From Bacteroidota bacterium (GTDB lineage Bacteria > Bacteroidota > Bacteroidia > Chitinophagales > Chitinophagaceae), in contig JAPLEO010000101.1 of NCBI GenBank assembly GCA_026391125.1, forward strand, positions 1 through 49,537: a DNA stretch of 49,537 nt, read 5' to 3'. Positions 36,304-45,950 of the stretch are shown piece after piece (position 1 is the first letter of the stretch; the number at the start of each line of letters is the position of its first letter). Position numbers and translations under genes: made by a program. The notes below the pieces were generated by a model that was given only the letters and a program-made list of their open reading frames with translations, was not told where the DNA came from and ran no database searches.

Positions 36304-37803
36304 TTATTTTCTACTATAATTAGGAGCTTCTTTTGTAACATCTACATCGTGTGCGTGACTCTCTTTCATTCCCGCATTACTGATTTTTACAAATTTTGCT
36401 TTTTGTAATTCTTTGATATTCGATGCGCCACAATAACCCATACCAGCGCGGAGTCCGCCTACATATTGGTAAACTATTTCGCTCAAATTACCTTTGAAAG
36501 CTACTCTTCCCTCTATGCCCTCTGGAACATATTTTTTAATATCATCTTCTACATCTTGAAAATATCTGTCGCCACTACCCTGACTCATCGCTCCTAGGCT
36601 GCCCATGCCACGGTATTCTTTGAATTTTCTTCCTTCATATATGATGGTTTCTCCCGGACTTTCTTCAACTCCTGCAAATACACTTCCCATCATTACTAGG
36701 TTTGCACCAGCGGCTAAGGCTTTCACCATATCGCCAGTATAACGGATTCCACCGTCTGCAATAATAGGAATTCCTTTTGCTTTCAATGCTCTACTAGCTT
36801 CCATGATCGCGGTAAGTTGTGGAACTCCAGCACCTGCAACGATTCTTGTAGTACAAATTGAACCCGGACCGATACCAACTTTCACGCAATCAGCTCCAGC
36901 AGCTGCTAATGCCAATGCACCTTCTGCGGTACCAACATTTCCAGCAATGATTTGAAGGTTCTTGAAATTCTTACGTAATCCTTTTAAAGCATCAATCACA
37001 CCTTTACTATGACCGTGTGCACTATCTAAAGTAACAATGTCAACACCTACATGTTGTAAAGCAGATGCACGATCAAAAAGGTCTTTAGTGATGCCCAATG
37101 CAGCGCCTACCAATAGTCTTCCTAGTCCATCTTTGCCAGCATTTGGATAATTGCGAATCTGTAAAATATCGCGATAAGTAATCAGACCAATTAACTTTCC
37201 TTGTTTGTTTACAACGGGTAATTTTTCGATCTTATAATTGCGGAGGATGGTTTCTGCTTTTTTCAAATCAGTACCTTCTGGTGCTGTAATGAGTTTTTCT
37301 TTTGTCATTACTTCAGCAACCTTTCTTTTTTTGTCGTTCTCAAAACGAAGGTCTCTATTGGTTAATATACCAACTAGTTTTTGCTTAGCATCAACAATTG
37401 GAATACCCCCGATTCTGTTTTCTTTCATCAAACGCAAAGCGTCACCAATGGTAGCATCAACTAGCAGCGTAATAGGATCTATGATCATACCACTCTCGCT
37501 TCTTTTTACTTTGCGTACTTGTTCAGCCTGCCGTTCAATACTCATGTTCTTATGCAAAATACCCAGACCGCCCTCTCTTGCCAATGCGATGGCTAGATTC
37601 GCTTCTGTTACGGTATCCATTGCTGCTGATAGCATGGGTACATTCAAGACGATACTCTTGGTAAGGTTTGAACGAATGTCGACTTCTCTTGGTAAAATTG
37701 AACTGTAAGCAGGCATTAGCAATACATCGTCGAAAGTGAGGCCTTCGCCGAATAATCTTGAATCTGCAGAGCCTGAGCGTGGGGAACTGTTTCTTATTGC
37801 CAT
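36304..37803 (-). CDS. guaB: IMP dehydrogenase
   Basis: The 499-residue enzyme oxidises IMP to XMP, the first step to [17 protein letters not shown] at the N-terminus, two CBS domains (about residues 95-210), the catalytic Cys in [13 protein letters not shown] and the flap/[10 protein letters not shown] are all present. The frame is open 28 codons further upstream to 37887. That extension is encoded by the antisense of a purine repeat tract and mimics a membrane helix. I start at the ATG at 37803 (MAIRNSS), which has a -7 box 4 bp upstream; the transcript would be nearly leaderless. Confidence 0.95.
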   Translation of the reverse strand: MAIRNSSPRSGSADSRLFGEGLTFDDVLLMPAYSSILPREVDIRSNLTKSIVLNVPMLSAAMDTVTEANLAIALAREGGLGILHKNMSIERQAEQVRKVKRSESGMIIDPITLLVDATIGDALRLMKENRIGGIPIVDAKQKLVGILTNRDLRFENDKKRKVAEVMTKEKLITAPEGTDLKKAETILRNYKIEKLPVVNKQGKLIGLITYRDILQIRNYPNAGKDGLGRLLVGAALGITKDLFDRASALQHVGVDIVTLDSAHGHSKGVIDALKGLRKNFKNLQIIAGNVGTAEGALALAAAGADCVKVGIGPGSICTTRIVAGAGVPQLTAIMEASRALKAKGIPIIADGGIRYTGDMVKALAAGANLVMMGSVFAGVEESPGETIIYEGRKFKEYRGMGSLGAMSQGSGDRYFQDVEDDIKKYVPEGIEGRVAFKGNLSEIVYQYVGGLRAGMGYCGASNIKELQKAKFVKISNAGMKESHAHDVDVTKEAPNYSRK

Positions 37804-37806
37804 GTG

Positions 37807-37814
37807 CAAAGATA
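37807..37814 (-). promoter_or_regulatory. -7 promoter box of guaB
   Basis: TATCTTTG on the - strand ends only 3 bp before the ATG at 37803. If used, transcription would begin at or very near the start codon. Confidence 0.45.
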
Positions 37815-37878
37815 CGTAAAAAGATAAAAGATAAAAGAGAAGAGTGAAGAGAGGTGAAAAAAAGTGAAAAATGGAGAA
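37815..37878 (+). repeat. Purine tract between guaB and dprA
   Basis: AAAGATAAAAGATAAAAG followed by GAAGAGTGAAGAG and GTGAAAAATGGAGA; the last 17-18 bases also occur in the tract at 20161-20178. It stops just before the dprA stop codon. Read from the other strand it creates the false N-terminal extension of guaB. Confidence 0.65.
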
Positions 37879-37879
37879 G

Positions 37880-38980
37880 TTAGTCAAGCATACGATACAT
37901 TTTTCCGGGCAGGGATTGCACTACGCCTTGTAATTCAAGGCTAAGAATGGCTGCGGCAAATGCACTGCTGCTTAATCCACTTTTTAAATAAAGTTCATCT
38001 ACAGGTTTTGCATCATAGCTACGTAAAAGGTCTGCTATTAGGAGTTCTTCTTTTGTGAATTCGTAAAAGAGGATTCGCTGCTTTTTGGTTGTCACTGTTT
38101 TTTCTTGCCATCCCATCCATGCTAGAAAATCAGTAGTGCTGGTAAAAATATTAGCCTTGTTATCTTGAATGAGTTTATTACAGCCGCTACTTTTTGAATC
38201 TGTTATTTTGCCAGGCACTGCAAACAATTCTCTATTATAGGTTGCAGCAAGATCAGCAGTGATCATACTTCCTCCCTTTACTGCAGTTTCAATTACTAAA
38301 GTAGCATCAGCCATACCAGCCACAATTCGATTACGCTTTGGAAAATTGTGCTTGTCTGGTAAAATACCTCTTCTAAATTCTGTTAGTAATCCACCATTCA
38401 ACAACATTTCTTTTGATAAATTTCGATGCATGGAAGGATAAATTCTGTCTAGTCCATGTGCCAACACCCCAACCGTTGGAATATTATTTTTTAAAGCAGC
38501 ACGATGTGCAATGGCATCAATTCCAAATGCTAATCCACTTATGATTAAAATATTTTCTGAGGAAAGTTGACCAATCAAATCTTCTGTAACCTGTCTGCCA
38601 TAATCGCTATTATTTCTAGTGCCTACAATACTTATTATTTTACCAACATTTAAATTGGTATTGCCATTAAAATATAGAAGCACTGGCGCATCATAACAGT
38701 TCAATAATCTTTTTGGAAATTGGTCATCAGTTTGAAAAATCAGTTGATATTTATTTTTAAATAAGAAGCTTAATTCTTTTTCTGCTGCTCCGAAGTCTGT
38801 AAATTCTTTAATGAGTTTAGCTTTTCTTTCACCAATGCCTTCGATGAGCGCAAGTTCTTTTTTCTTGGCTTTGAAAATGTCTGATGCAGTTCCGAAATGT
38901 GCTAATAAATTCCTAGTATTAATAGCGCCGATCTCAGGGATCATCGTTAATGCGATCTGAAATATTTGATCCTCTTTCAT
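37880..38980 (-). CDS. dprA: DNA-processing protein DprA
   Basis: The 366-residue protein loads RecA onto incoming single-stranded DNA during natural transformation. An N-terminal helix-hairpin-helix-like region (IPEIGAINTRNLLAHFG, GIGERKAKL) is followed by the Rossmann-like DprA core with IVGTRNNSDYG, ISGLAFGIDAIAHRAAL, VLAHGLDRIYP and FPKRNRIVAGM. A C-terminal winged-helix domain spans about residues 300-366. The length is typical. No com genes adjoin. The gene lies just upstream of guaB, separated by the purine tract. Confidence 0.94.
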   Translation of the reverse strand: MKEDQIFQIALTMIPEIGAINTRNLLAHFGTASDIFKAKKKELALIEGIGERKAKLIKEFTDFGAAEKELSFLFKNKYQLIFQTDDQFPKRLLNCYDAPVLLYFNGNTNLNVGKIISIVGTRNNSDYGRQVTEDLIGQLSSENILIISGLAFGIDAIAHRAALKNNIPTVGVLAHGLDRIYPSMHRNLSKEMLLNGGLLTEFRRGILPDKHNFPKRNRIVAGMADATLVIETAVKGGSMITADLAATYNRELFAVPGKITDSKSSGCNKLIQDNKANIFTSTTDFLAWMGWQEKTVTTKKQRILFYEFTKEELLIADLLRSYDAKPVDELYLKSGLSSSAFAAAILSLELQGVVQSLPGKMYRMLD

Positions 38981-39068
38981 ACTTCAATTTCAACAATTTT
39001 ATATTGCCAATGAAGCTTTGCAACTCAAATCATTTTATTTGCCAGAAAAATTATTTCAAACAATTGTA

Positions 39069-40982
39069 TTATAAATCAGTAATAGTAAATTCTGTTCTTC
39101 TGTTCTTTGATCTTCCTTCCTCTGAAGTGTTTTCTGCAATTGGTTTTGAAGAACCATAGCCTTTATAGGAAAGCCTCTTTGCGTCGATGTTTTTTGAACT
39201 CAAATAATTTACAATGGACTTAGCGCGATTGGAGGATAAGATCAAATTGTCTTCTTGCTTACCAACATTATCGGTATGTCCGCTAATCTCTAATTTAATA
39301 GAAGGATTCTCATTTAAAACTTGTACCAACTTATCTAATTCAATGAACGCAGCTGTTGGCAATTCAAAAGAATTGTTTTTGAATAAAATATTATTAAAAA
39401 CAAAATTAGCATGTAACGCAACGGGTTGAAGTGCAATGTTTTTTTGATAAGTACTATCTGCGTCTTTTTTGCTAAGGGTGTATTGCTCGCTATAAAATAA
39501 ATAACCTTTTCTATTTACAGTAAATGTATAATCTCTTCCAGTTGGTAGTGTAATAAAGTATTCTCCTTTTTCATCCGTTTGTACTTTCATCAATGCTTTA
39601 TTATTGATATTGTCGAACAGTTCAACTGATGATGGTAATCCTTTGCCATTTATTTTATCGGTCACAAAGCCTTTTACATACAATGTTCTATACGGACGAA
39701 TATCTGGTCTCATTTCAAATTGATACAGATCGAGATCTCCTCTGCTATCTGCTTTGTCGCTCGCGTAATAAGCTGTTAGGCCATCAGCAGAAACTGCTAG
39801 GCTGCCTTCATTCTCAATTGTATTGATCGGGTATCCAATATTTTCAGGTTTGCCCCATTCGCCTTCTGCATTTTTTCTAAGTACGTAAATATCGGATCCA
39901 CCATAGCCTGGTAGTCCGTCAGAAGTATAATATAGCGTTTGATTATCGGGGTGAATGAATGGTGCCAATTCATCACCCTTAGTGTTGATATCTGGTCCCA
40001 TATTTCTTGCAGGGCTCCATGAACCATTCGCGTTTCTAAAACTGATATAAAGATCTTTTCCGCCATAACCTCCTGGGCGATTACTACTAAAAAAAAGAAC
40101 GCGGTTATCCGGACTCAAACTTGGGGAACTTTCCCAAAATTCAGTATTGATATTTGCTCCTAAATTTTCTGGTTCGCTCCATCCTTTTGGTGTGTATACT
40201 GATTTGTAAATGTCGTAGTTGCCAAAGCCCTGACCCGAAAACTGACCAGCAAATAAAATCCAATCACCATCCTGAGAGGAAGTGATAGCGCCTTTCTTGG
40301 GTTCAATATTGATATCGCCTTCAATAGGTTTAGCTAATGAAAATCCTTTTTTGGTCATATTGCTTTCCATGAAATCTTCTCGCATATGTAGTCCTGCACG
40401 AGTGAATACAAGAATATTATCAGACACTGTAACAGAAGGATAATATTCTGCATAAATGCTATTTACACTATCACCTAGATTGATGGGATTGAAATGATAA
40501 AGGTCTTGATTAGGATGGTTATTTTGATAGTCGATCGCAAATTCAAAACAACGTTTTCTAAACTTAGCTGCATTGATACTCCGGTCACTGAGTTTTGGGA
40601 GATTTAAAAATTCATCAACTTGCGAGAGAGCTTTGTCAAACTTTCCTAAACCCGCTAAATTGATGGCATAAGGAAGTTTGTAAACTTGAAAATAAAGACT
40701 GTCTTTAGTTCTGGCTTTTTCATAAAAATCAACAGACTCTTGATACCTCTTTAATTGTCCATATGCTGCACCAAGAGAAAGAATAGCATCCACAAAATTA
40801 CTATCCAATAGAATGCAATTTTGTAAAACAGGTACTGCCTCTTTGATCATTCCATCTTTTAAAAGCACAATCGCCTCATCATATTTATCAAGAGCTTTTG
40901 CGTTGACCTGATCAGGATTATAGCTCTGAGAAAAACCGATAACAGAGAGTAATAGTATGGGTAAGAAATAGAATGACTTCAT
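39069..40982 (-). CDS. PorE-like OmpA family protein (TPR, propeller, CRD, OmpA)
   Basis: The 637-residue protein has a signal peptide (about 1-18, VIGFSQ) and four regions: TPR repeats (about 30-130), a WD40-like/PD40 beta-propeller (about 180-405, with SSPSLSPDNRVLFFSSNRPGG), a carboxypeptidase-regulatory-like fold (about 414-500) and a C-terminal OmpA peptidoglycan-binding domain (about 525-637, SGHTDNVGKQEDN). This order is that of PorE of the type IX secretion system. No lipobox cysteine follows the signal peptide. Several paralogs of this layout exist in Bacteroidota, so a T9SS role is likely but not certain. A T9SS cargo is encoded at 31185-33626. Confidence 0.85.
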   Translation of the reverse strand: MKSFYFLPILLLSVIGFSQSYNPDQVNAKALDKYDEAIVLLKDGMIKEAVPVLQNCILLDSNFVDAILSLGAAYGQLKRYQESVDFYEKARTKDSLYFQVYKLPYAINLAGLGKFDKALSQVDEFLNLPKLSDRSINAAKFRKRCFEFAIDYQNNHPNQDLYHFNPINLGDSVNSIYAEYYPSVTVSDNILVFTRAGLHMREDFMESNMTKKGFSLAKPIEGDINIEPKKGAITSSQDGDWILFAGQFSGQGFGNYDIYKSVYTPKGWSEPENLGANINTEFWESSPSLSPDNRVLFFSSNRPGGYGGKDLYISFRNANGSWSPARNMGPDINTKGDELAPFIHPDNQTLYYTSDGLPGYGGSDIYVLRKNAEGEWGKPENIGYPINTIENEGSLAVSADGLTAYYASDKADSRGDLDLYQFEMRPDIRPYRTLYVKGFVTDKINGKGLPSSVELFDNINNKALMKVQTDEKGEYFITLPTGRDYTFTVNRKGYLFYSEQYTLSKKDADSTYQKNIALQPVALHANFVFNNILFKNNSFELPTAAFIELDKLVQVLNENPSIKLEISGHTDNVGKQEDNLILSSNRAKSIVNYLSSKNIDAKRLSYKGYGSSKPIAENTSEEGRSKNRRTEFTITDL

Positions 40983-41046
40983 ACAATAATTGATGTAGGG
41001 AAGTTCGTCTAAAACAAGTAATGGCTTTGTTAAAATTGAATGCCGT

Positions 41047-41667
41047 TTAAGGAACGTTTACATATTTATGAATTTGTAAACTCAATTCCCATTTTGGATT
41101 GTCTTTGATATAATCGATGATGAGTGGTGTGATTACATCAGCGCGATCCCATTCTGGTTGCAGGTATAATTTGCAATGAGGATTTGCTTCTTCAGCATAG
41201 GATTCTGCCCAAGCAAAATCATGTTTATTAAAGATCACAACTTTTAATTCGTGGGCTTTGGGAACAATTGTTGAAATGGGGGCTTTGAATTTTTTGGGTG
41301 ATAAGCAGATCCAATTCCAAAAGCCTGATAATGGGGATGAACCAGAGGTTTCGATATTGGTTTCAAAACCCGCTGCGTGAAGTGCAGCAGTAAGTTTATC
41401 GAGCGGGTGTAATAAGGGTTCACCACCTGTGATGATGGCTAGTCTTCCTGGAAATGCTTTTGCATTTTCAACAATCGTCTCAATGCTTTGCAAGGGATGC
41501 TTTGATGCATCCCAACTATCTTTTACATCGCACCAAACACAGCCAACATCACATCCGCCTAAGCGAATAAAATAGGCAGCCCTGCCTTGGTGAAATCCTT
41601 CCCCTTGGATGCTATAAAAAGCTTCCATTACAGGCAACTGGTCATTTGAATGCTGCGAACTGGTCAT
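41047..41667 (-). CDS. queE: 7-carboxy-7-deazaguanine synthase
   Basis: The 206-residue radical SAM enzyme makes CDG for queuosine and related deazapurines. The iron-sulfur motif is CX3CX2C (CDVGCVWCD). It also has SIQGEGFHQGRAAYFIRLGG near the N-terminus and TGGEPLLHPL for SAM binding. The usual QueE N-terminus (EAFYSIQGEG) is preserved. It starts 8 bp after folD on the same strand. The other queuosine genes (queC, queD, queF) are not in the window. Confidence 0.92.
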   Translation of the reverse strand: MTSSQHSNDQLPVMEAFYSIQGEGFHQGRAAYFIRLGGCDVGCVWCDVKDSWDASKHPLQSIETIVENAKAFPGRLAIITGGEPLLHPLDKLTAALHAAGFETNIETSGSSPLSGFWNWICLSPKKFKAPISTIVPKAHELKVVIFNKHDFAWAESYAEEANPHCKLYLQPEWDRADVITPLIIDYIKDNPKWELSLQIHKYVNVP

Positions 41668-41675
41668 GAAGTTTA

Positions 41676-42557
41676 TTAAATTCCGTTATTTGTTTTATAA
41701 GCTTGTAGCGTATTTTTCAGTAAGCCTGCAATGGTCATTAATCCCACTCCACCGGGAACAGGTGTAATGGCACTAGTTAATGGGGCAACTTCAGCATAGG
41801 CTACATCCCCTTTAATTCTGAAACCCTTTTTAGCAGTAGCATCTGTGACACGGGTAATACCCACATCAATTACAACTGCGCCGGGTTTGATCATATCTGC
41901 TTTTACAAATTCTGGTCTGCCTAATGCAGCCACCAAAATATCAGCTTGAAGGCAAATTTCTTTCAAGTTAGGTGTATGTGAATGGCAGATGGTTACGGTA
42001 CAGTTTCCATTGGGAATATTGCTACTGAGTAATATACTCATGGGTCTACCAACAATATTGCTACGACCAATAACTACCGCGTGTTTTCCTTTTGTTGGAA
42101 GCTTAAAGAATTCAAGCATCATCATAATGCCATAAGGGGTTGCCGGGATGAAACTAGGTAGGCCTTGCATGAGTTTACCTGCACTAGAAGGATGAAATCC
42201 ATCCACGTCTTTGGAAGGATTGATTGCTTCTATCACTTTTTGCTCACGAATTTGTTTAGGAAGGGGTAACTGAACTAAAATCCCATCCACCAACGGATCT
42301 TGGTTAAGTTCTACAATTTTAGCTAGGAGGGTAGCCTCATCAATACCCTCTTCAAACCTAACCAACGTAGAAATGAAGCCAATTTCTTCACAGTTTTTTA
42401 CTTTTGAAGCAACATAAGTTTCGCTTGCGCCATTGGAACCCACTAAAATGGCTGCTAAATGTGGGGCTCTATTACCCGCTGCAATTAATTTCTGGGTCTC
42501 AGTTTTCAGGTCTTCCTTGACCGCTGCAGACACTAATTTACCGTCTAGTACTAACAT
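41676..42557 (-). CDS. folD: Methylenetetrahydrofolate dehydrogenase/cyclohydrolase
   Basis: The 293-residue bifunctional enzyme of one-carbon metabolism has the YVASKVK motif with the catalytic lysine, VDGILVQLPLP, SKDVDGFHP and GRSNIVGRPMS for the cofactor. The C-terminal PVPGGVGLMTIAGLL is also conserved. The length is normal. A -7 box (TAATTTTG, 42562-42569, - strand) lies 4 bp before the ATG. It is the first gene of the folD-queE pair. Confidence 0.96.
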   Translation of the reverse strand: MLVLDGKLVSAAVKEDLKTETQKLIAAGNRAPHLAAILVGSNGASETYVASKVKNCEEIGFISTLVRFEEGIDEATLLAKIVELNQDPLVDGILVQLPLPKQIREQKVIEAINPSKDVDGFHPSSAGKLMQGLPSFIPATPYGIMMMLEFFKLPTKGKHAVVIGRSNIVGRPMSILLSSNIPNGNCTVTICHSHTPNLKEICLQADILVAALGRPEFVKADMIKPGAVVIDVGITRVTDATAKKGFRIKGDVAYAEVAPLTSAITPVPGGVGLMTIAGLLKNTLQAYKTNNGI

Positions 42558-42561
42558 GCCG

Positions 42562-42569
42562 CAAAATTA
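42562..42569 (-). promoter_or_regulatory. -7 promoter box of folD
   Basis: TAATTTTG on the - strand matches TAnnTTTG and ends 4 bp before the folD ATG, suggesting a very short leader. Confidence 0.35.
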
Positions 42570-42788
42570 AAGCCAAAATGAAAGGGAAACTGAATTTTTT
42601 AACTCATGATTGTTAGTTAGTTACATATGATATAAATTTTTATGCAGGATTTTGACTCTTTTTTTACATCCCGATGCAACGTTTTGTGTTGCAAAACTGC
42701 CTATTTAAGGTTTCTTTAACTTATTTTTGGTAATTATTTAACATTCTAAGAAAGAGTTTATATTCGCATTATTAAAAACAAAACACTT

Positions 42789-45700
42789 ATGAAATTGAGA
42801 AAAATTGTATTGCTTTTTGCAATGCTAATTGGGTGGTCAGTTGCCTCTCTAGCACAAACTAAACTTGTGTCTGGAAAAGTTACTGGAACAAACGACCAGC
42901 CAATCAGCGGAGCTACAGTTCAAGTGTCAGGTGGTGCAACAGCTGCTACTTCAACAAATGATAAAGGAGAGTTTAAAATTTCTGCCAAAGAAGGTAGTAT
43001 TCTCCAAATTAGTTCCGTTGGATTCAAAAGCACAACTGTAAAAGTTACTGCTGCTGGAAATTACAACGTCAGTCTTGAAGTTTATGTAAACGTCATGGAC
43101 GAGGTAATTGTAACAGCGGGTGGTATCAAAACAAAAAGAAAAGAAATTGGTACTGGTGGTACTTTGATTAAAGCCGAAAATTTGCTTGCAGCTAAGCCTG
43201 TAACAATTGCTGGTGGATTACAAGGTAAAGTAGCCGGTTTACAAATTAACGCAACCAATGGTGGTGTTAACCCAAGTTTCAGATTGGTTTTACGTGGACA
43301 ACGTTCATTGACTGGTAATAACCAGGCTTTGGTGGTTTTGGACAACGTAATCGTACCAAATGAAGTATTGGGTAACTTAAACCCTGAAGATGTGGAAAGT
43401 GTAAACGTTTTGAACGGTGCCGGTGCTGCTGCATTATACGGTTCATCTGCGTCTAACGGTGCCTTGATCGTTACTACCAAAAAAGGTGTAAAAGGTCAGA
43501 ACACTGTTAACTTCTCGAATACTACAACATGGGAAACTCCTGCTTTCTTCCCTAAATTCCAGAAAGGTTTCGGTGCCGGTGGTACTGCTTACGGATACTG
43601 GGGTAATTTCTCATACTTAGAGAACCAATCTTATGGTCCTGCTTTCGATAACGTAAAAAGACCAATCGGTGCTCCATTAGAAAATGGTCATCAGGATTCT
43701 GCTGTTTATGGATATAGCGAAGGACATACAAAATTCTGGGAAACAGGTTTAACCAACCAAACAGATTTCTCTGTTTCAAGTGGTGATGAGAACTCTACAT
43801 TATATATGTCTGGTCAGTATGTAGGTGTAACCGGAACAACTCCGGGTGACAAATACAACAGAACAAACTTCAGAATGAACGGAACTCGTAGAGTAGGAAA
43901 CAAGATCAATCTAGCTTATTCTTCTAGCTACACACAAAACAGATACGACATTACTACACAAACAGGATCTATGTACGGCAATATGCTGAACATGCCGAAT
44001 AACGTGGATGTAACTAAATATAAAGATTGGAGAAATAATGAATTTGCTAATCCTATTGGGTTCTATAATCCTTGGTATGCGAACCCTTATTTCACTGCCG
44101 ATAACTATCGCTCTAAAGTAAGAAATGATTATTTTGTTGCTAACTTGGAGCTTAAGTATACTCCAATCCAAGGATTAGACATTGTTGCTCGTCAGGGTAT
44201 CACTACAAGAAACGCCACTAATAAAGATTGGGTAGGTCAGTTCTTATATACTGATTACGCAAAACACACAGATCAGAGTTCTAAAGCAGATATCGCTGCA
44301 TCTGTAAGTGATGGTGCATCTTATACTACTAATTTATTGACTGATTTCTATGCACAGTATCAACACAAATTCAACGACTTTAACTTGAATTTAATTGGTG
44401 GTACTCAGTGGAGACAAGATCAGGCTAAAAGCATTGGCGTTTCTGCTAATGGTTTAGTAATTCCTGAACTATACAACGTTTCAAACGGTGTTGGTACTCC
44501 AGGTGCTGGTGAATCAAACTATATGGCTCGTCAGTTAGGTGTATATGCTGATGCAAGACTCGGATATAAAGGATATGCATTCTTACACGCTACTGGTCGT
44601 AAAGATTGGGTTTCAATTTTATCTACTGCGAATAACTCATTCTTCTACCCAGCGGTTGACGTTTCCTTCATAGTTACTGACGCTGTTAAAGCTTTGAAAA
44701 ATAATAAAACTTTGAGCTATTTGAAACTTCGTGCTGGCTGGTCTAAAGTTGGTCAGGTTAACTTAGGTGGTACTTATGGTGCTTACCAATTGTTACCTAC
44801 TTTCTCTTCTAGTGCATATGGTTTCCCTTATGGTTCAATGGCTGGTTATAGTGTAGGAAATACTTTAGTTGCTCCTAATTTACAACCAGAGATTACAAAA
44901 GGTATTGAAGTCGGATTTGATTTAAATTTGTTTAAAGACAGATTTACTTCTAACGTAACTTATTTCAATACTAAAACAGATAATCAAACTGTAAACGTTT
45001 CTATTTCTAGCACAACAGGTTTCACTGGTTTGAGAACAAATACTGGTCAAACTCAAAGTAAAGGTTTAGAGCTAACCGCACACTATACTGTTATTGATAA
45101 TCGCAGAAATAAAGGATTAACCTTAACAGTTGGTGGTAACTATACTTACTTAGATAATAATGTAAACTTCATCAGTGATCAGCTTCCTAAATTGGCTTTA
45201 GCAACCTACGGTTCTACCGCAGGTTCTTATGCTGTTGCAGGAAAAGCTTTCCCAGTTATTATGGGATATGATTACAAGCGTGATGTAGATGGACATGTAA
45301 TTGTAAATGCTGTAACTGGTATACCAACTAAATCTGATACGATTTCTGTTTTAGGAAGTGCTGTTGTTAGAGACAAAATTGGTTTAGACCTTTCAGCTGA
45401 ATACAAAGGTTTCCGTTTATCAATTGTTGCTGAATACCGTGGTGGATATTCTGCTTACCAATCAATGGGTACAGAATTAGACTGGTCTGGTACTGGTTAT
45501 AGAACTGCTATCTACGACAGAAAGAGCTTTGTATTCCCTAACTCAGTTTATTGGGATGGAGCTAAATATGTAACAAATACTAATGTCTCTATTGCAAATG
45601 GTAATGGTAACAATGGTTTCTGGACCGATGGTATCAACAGAGATATTACCTCTAACTATTTAACTTCTGGTTCATTCTGGAAATTGAGAGAGGTAACACT

Positions 45701-45926
45701 ATCTTATAGCTTGCCATCTTCTTTATTAGCTAAGACTAAATTCATCAAAGGAATTACTGTAAGTGCTCAAGGTAGAAACTTGCTAGTTCTAATGGCGAAG
45801 GATAACTATTATACCGATCCTGAGTTTCAAGACGCAGGTTCAGGAAGTAATGGTGTTGGTTTAACTGGTATTGGAACTTCACCGCCATCTAGATACTTTG
45901 GTGGATCTATTAAATTTACATTTTAA
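42789..45926 (+). CDS. SusC/RagA family TonB-linked outer membrane protein
   Basis: The 1045-residue protein imports a substrate through the outer membrane with TonB energy. After a signal peptide (about 1-22) comes a carboxypeptidase-like domain (about 27-100: VSGKVTGTNDQPISGATVQV), a TonB-box-like DEVIVTAGG, the plug (about 110-230) and a beta-barrel ending in aromatic RYFGGSIKFTF. A SusD-like lipoprotein gene follows 24 bp later, then a DUF1735 lipoprotein gene. No glycosidase, protease or regulator is present in the unit, so the substrate (glycan, peptide or other) is open. The upstream region has only a one-mismatch -7 sequence (TATATTCG, 42759-42766). Confidence 0.95.
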   Translation: MKLRKIVLLFAMLIGWSVASLAQTKLVSGKVTGTNDQPISGATVQVSGGATAATSTNDKGEFKISAKEGSILQISSVGFKSTTVKVTAAGNYNVSLEVYVNVMDEVIVTAGGIKTKRKEIGTGGTLIKAENLLAAKPVTIAGGLQGKVAGLQINATNGGVNPSFRLVLRGQRSLTGNNQALVVLDNVIVPNEVLGNLNPEDVESVNVLNGAGAAALYGSSASNGALIVTTKKGVKGQNTVNFSNTTTWETPAFFPKFQKGFGAGGTAYGYWGNFSYLENQSYGPAFDNVKRPIGAPLENGHQDSAVYGYSEGHTKFWETGLTNQTDFSVSSGDENSTLYMSGQYVGVTGTTPGDKYNRTNFRMNGTRRVGNKINLAYSSSYTQNRYDITTQTGSMYGNMLNMPNNVDVTKYKDWRNNEFANPIGFYNPWYANPYFTADNYRSKVRNDYFVANLELKYTPIQGLDIVARQGITTRNATNKDWVGQFLYTDYAKHTDQSSKADIAASVSDGASYTTNLLTDFYAQYQHKFNDFNLNLIGGTQWRQDQAKSIGVSANGLVIPELYNVSNGVGTPGAGESNYMARQLGVYADARLGYKGYAFLHATGRKDWVSILSTANNSFFYPAVDVSFIVTDAVKALKNNKTLSYLKLRAGWSKVGQVNLGGTYGAYQLLPTFSSSAYGFPYGSMAGYSVGNTLVAPNLQPEITKGIEVGFDLNLFKDRFTSNVTYFNTKTDNQTVNVSISSTTGFTGLRTNTGQTQSKGLELTAHYTVIDNRRNKGLTLTVGGNYTYLDNNVNFISDQLPKLALATYGSTAGSYAVAGKAFPVIMGYDYKRDVDGHVIVNAVTGIPTKSDTISVLGSAVVRDKIGLDLSAEYKGFRLSIVAEYRGGYSAYQSMGTELDWSGTGYRTAIYDRKSFVFPNSVYWDGAKYVTNTNVSIANGNGNNGFWTDGINRDITSNYLTSGSFWKLREVTLSYSLPSSLLAKTKFIKGITVSAQGRNLLVLMAKDNYYTDPEFQDAGSGSNGVGLTGIGTSPPSRYFGGSIKFTF

Positions 45927-45950
45927 TTCATTCAACTAAATTTTATCTAC

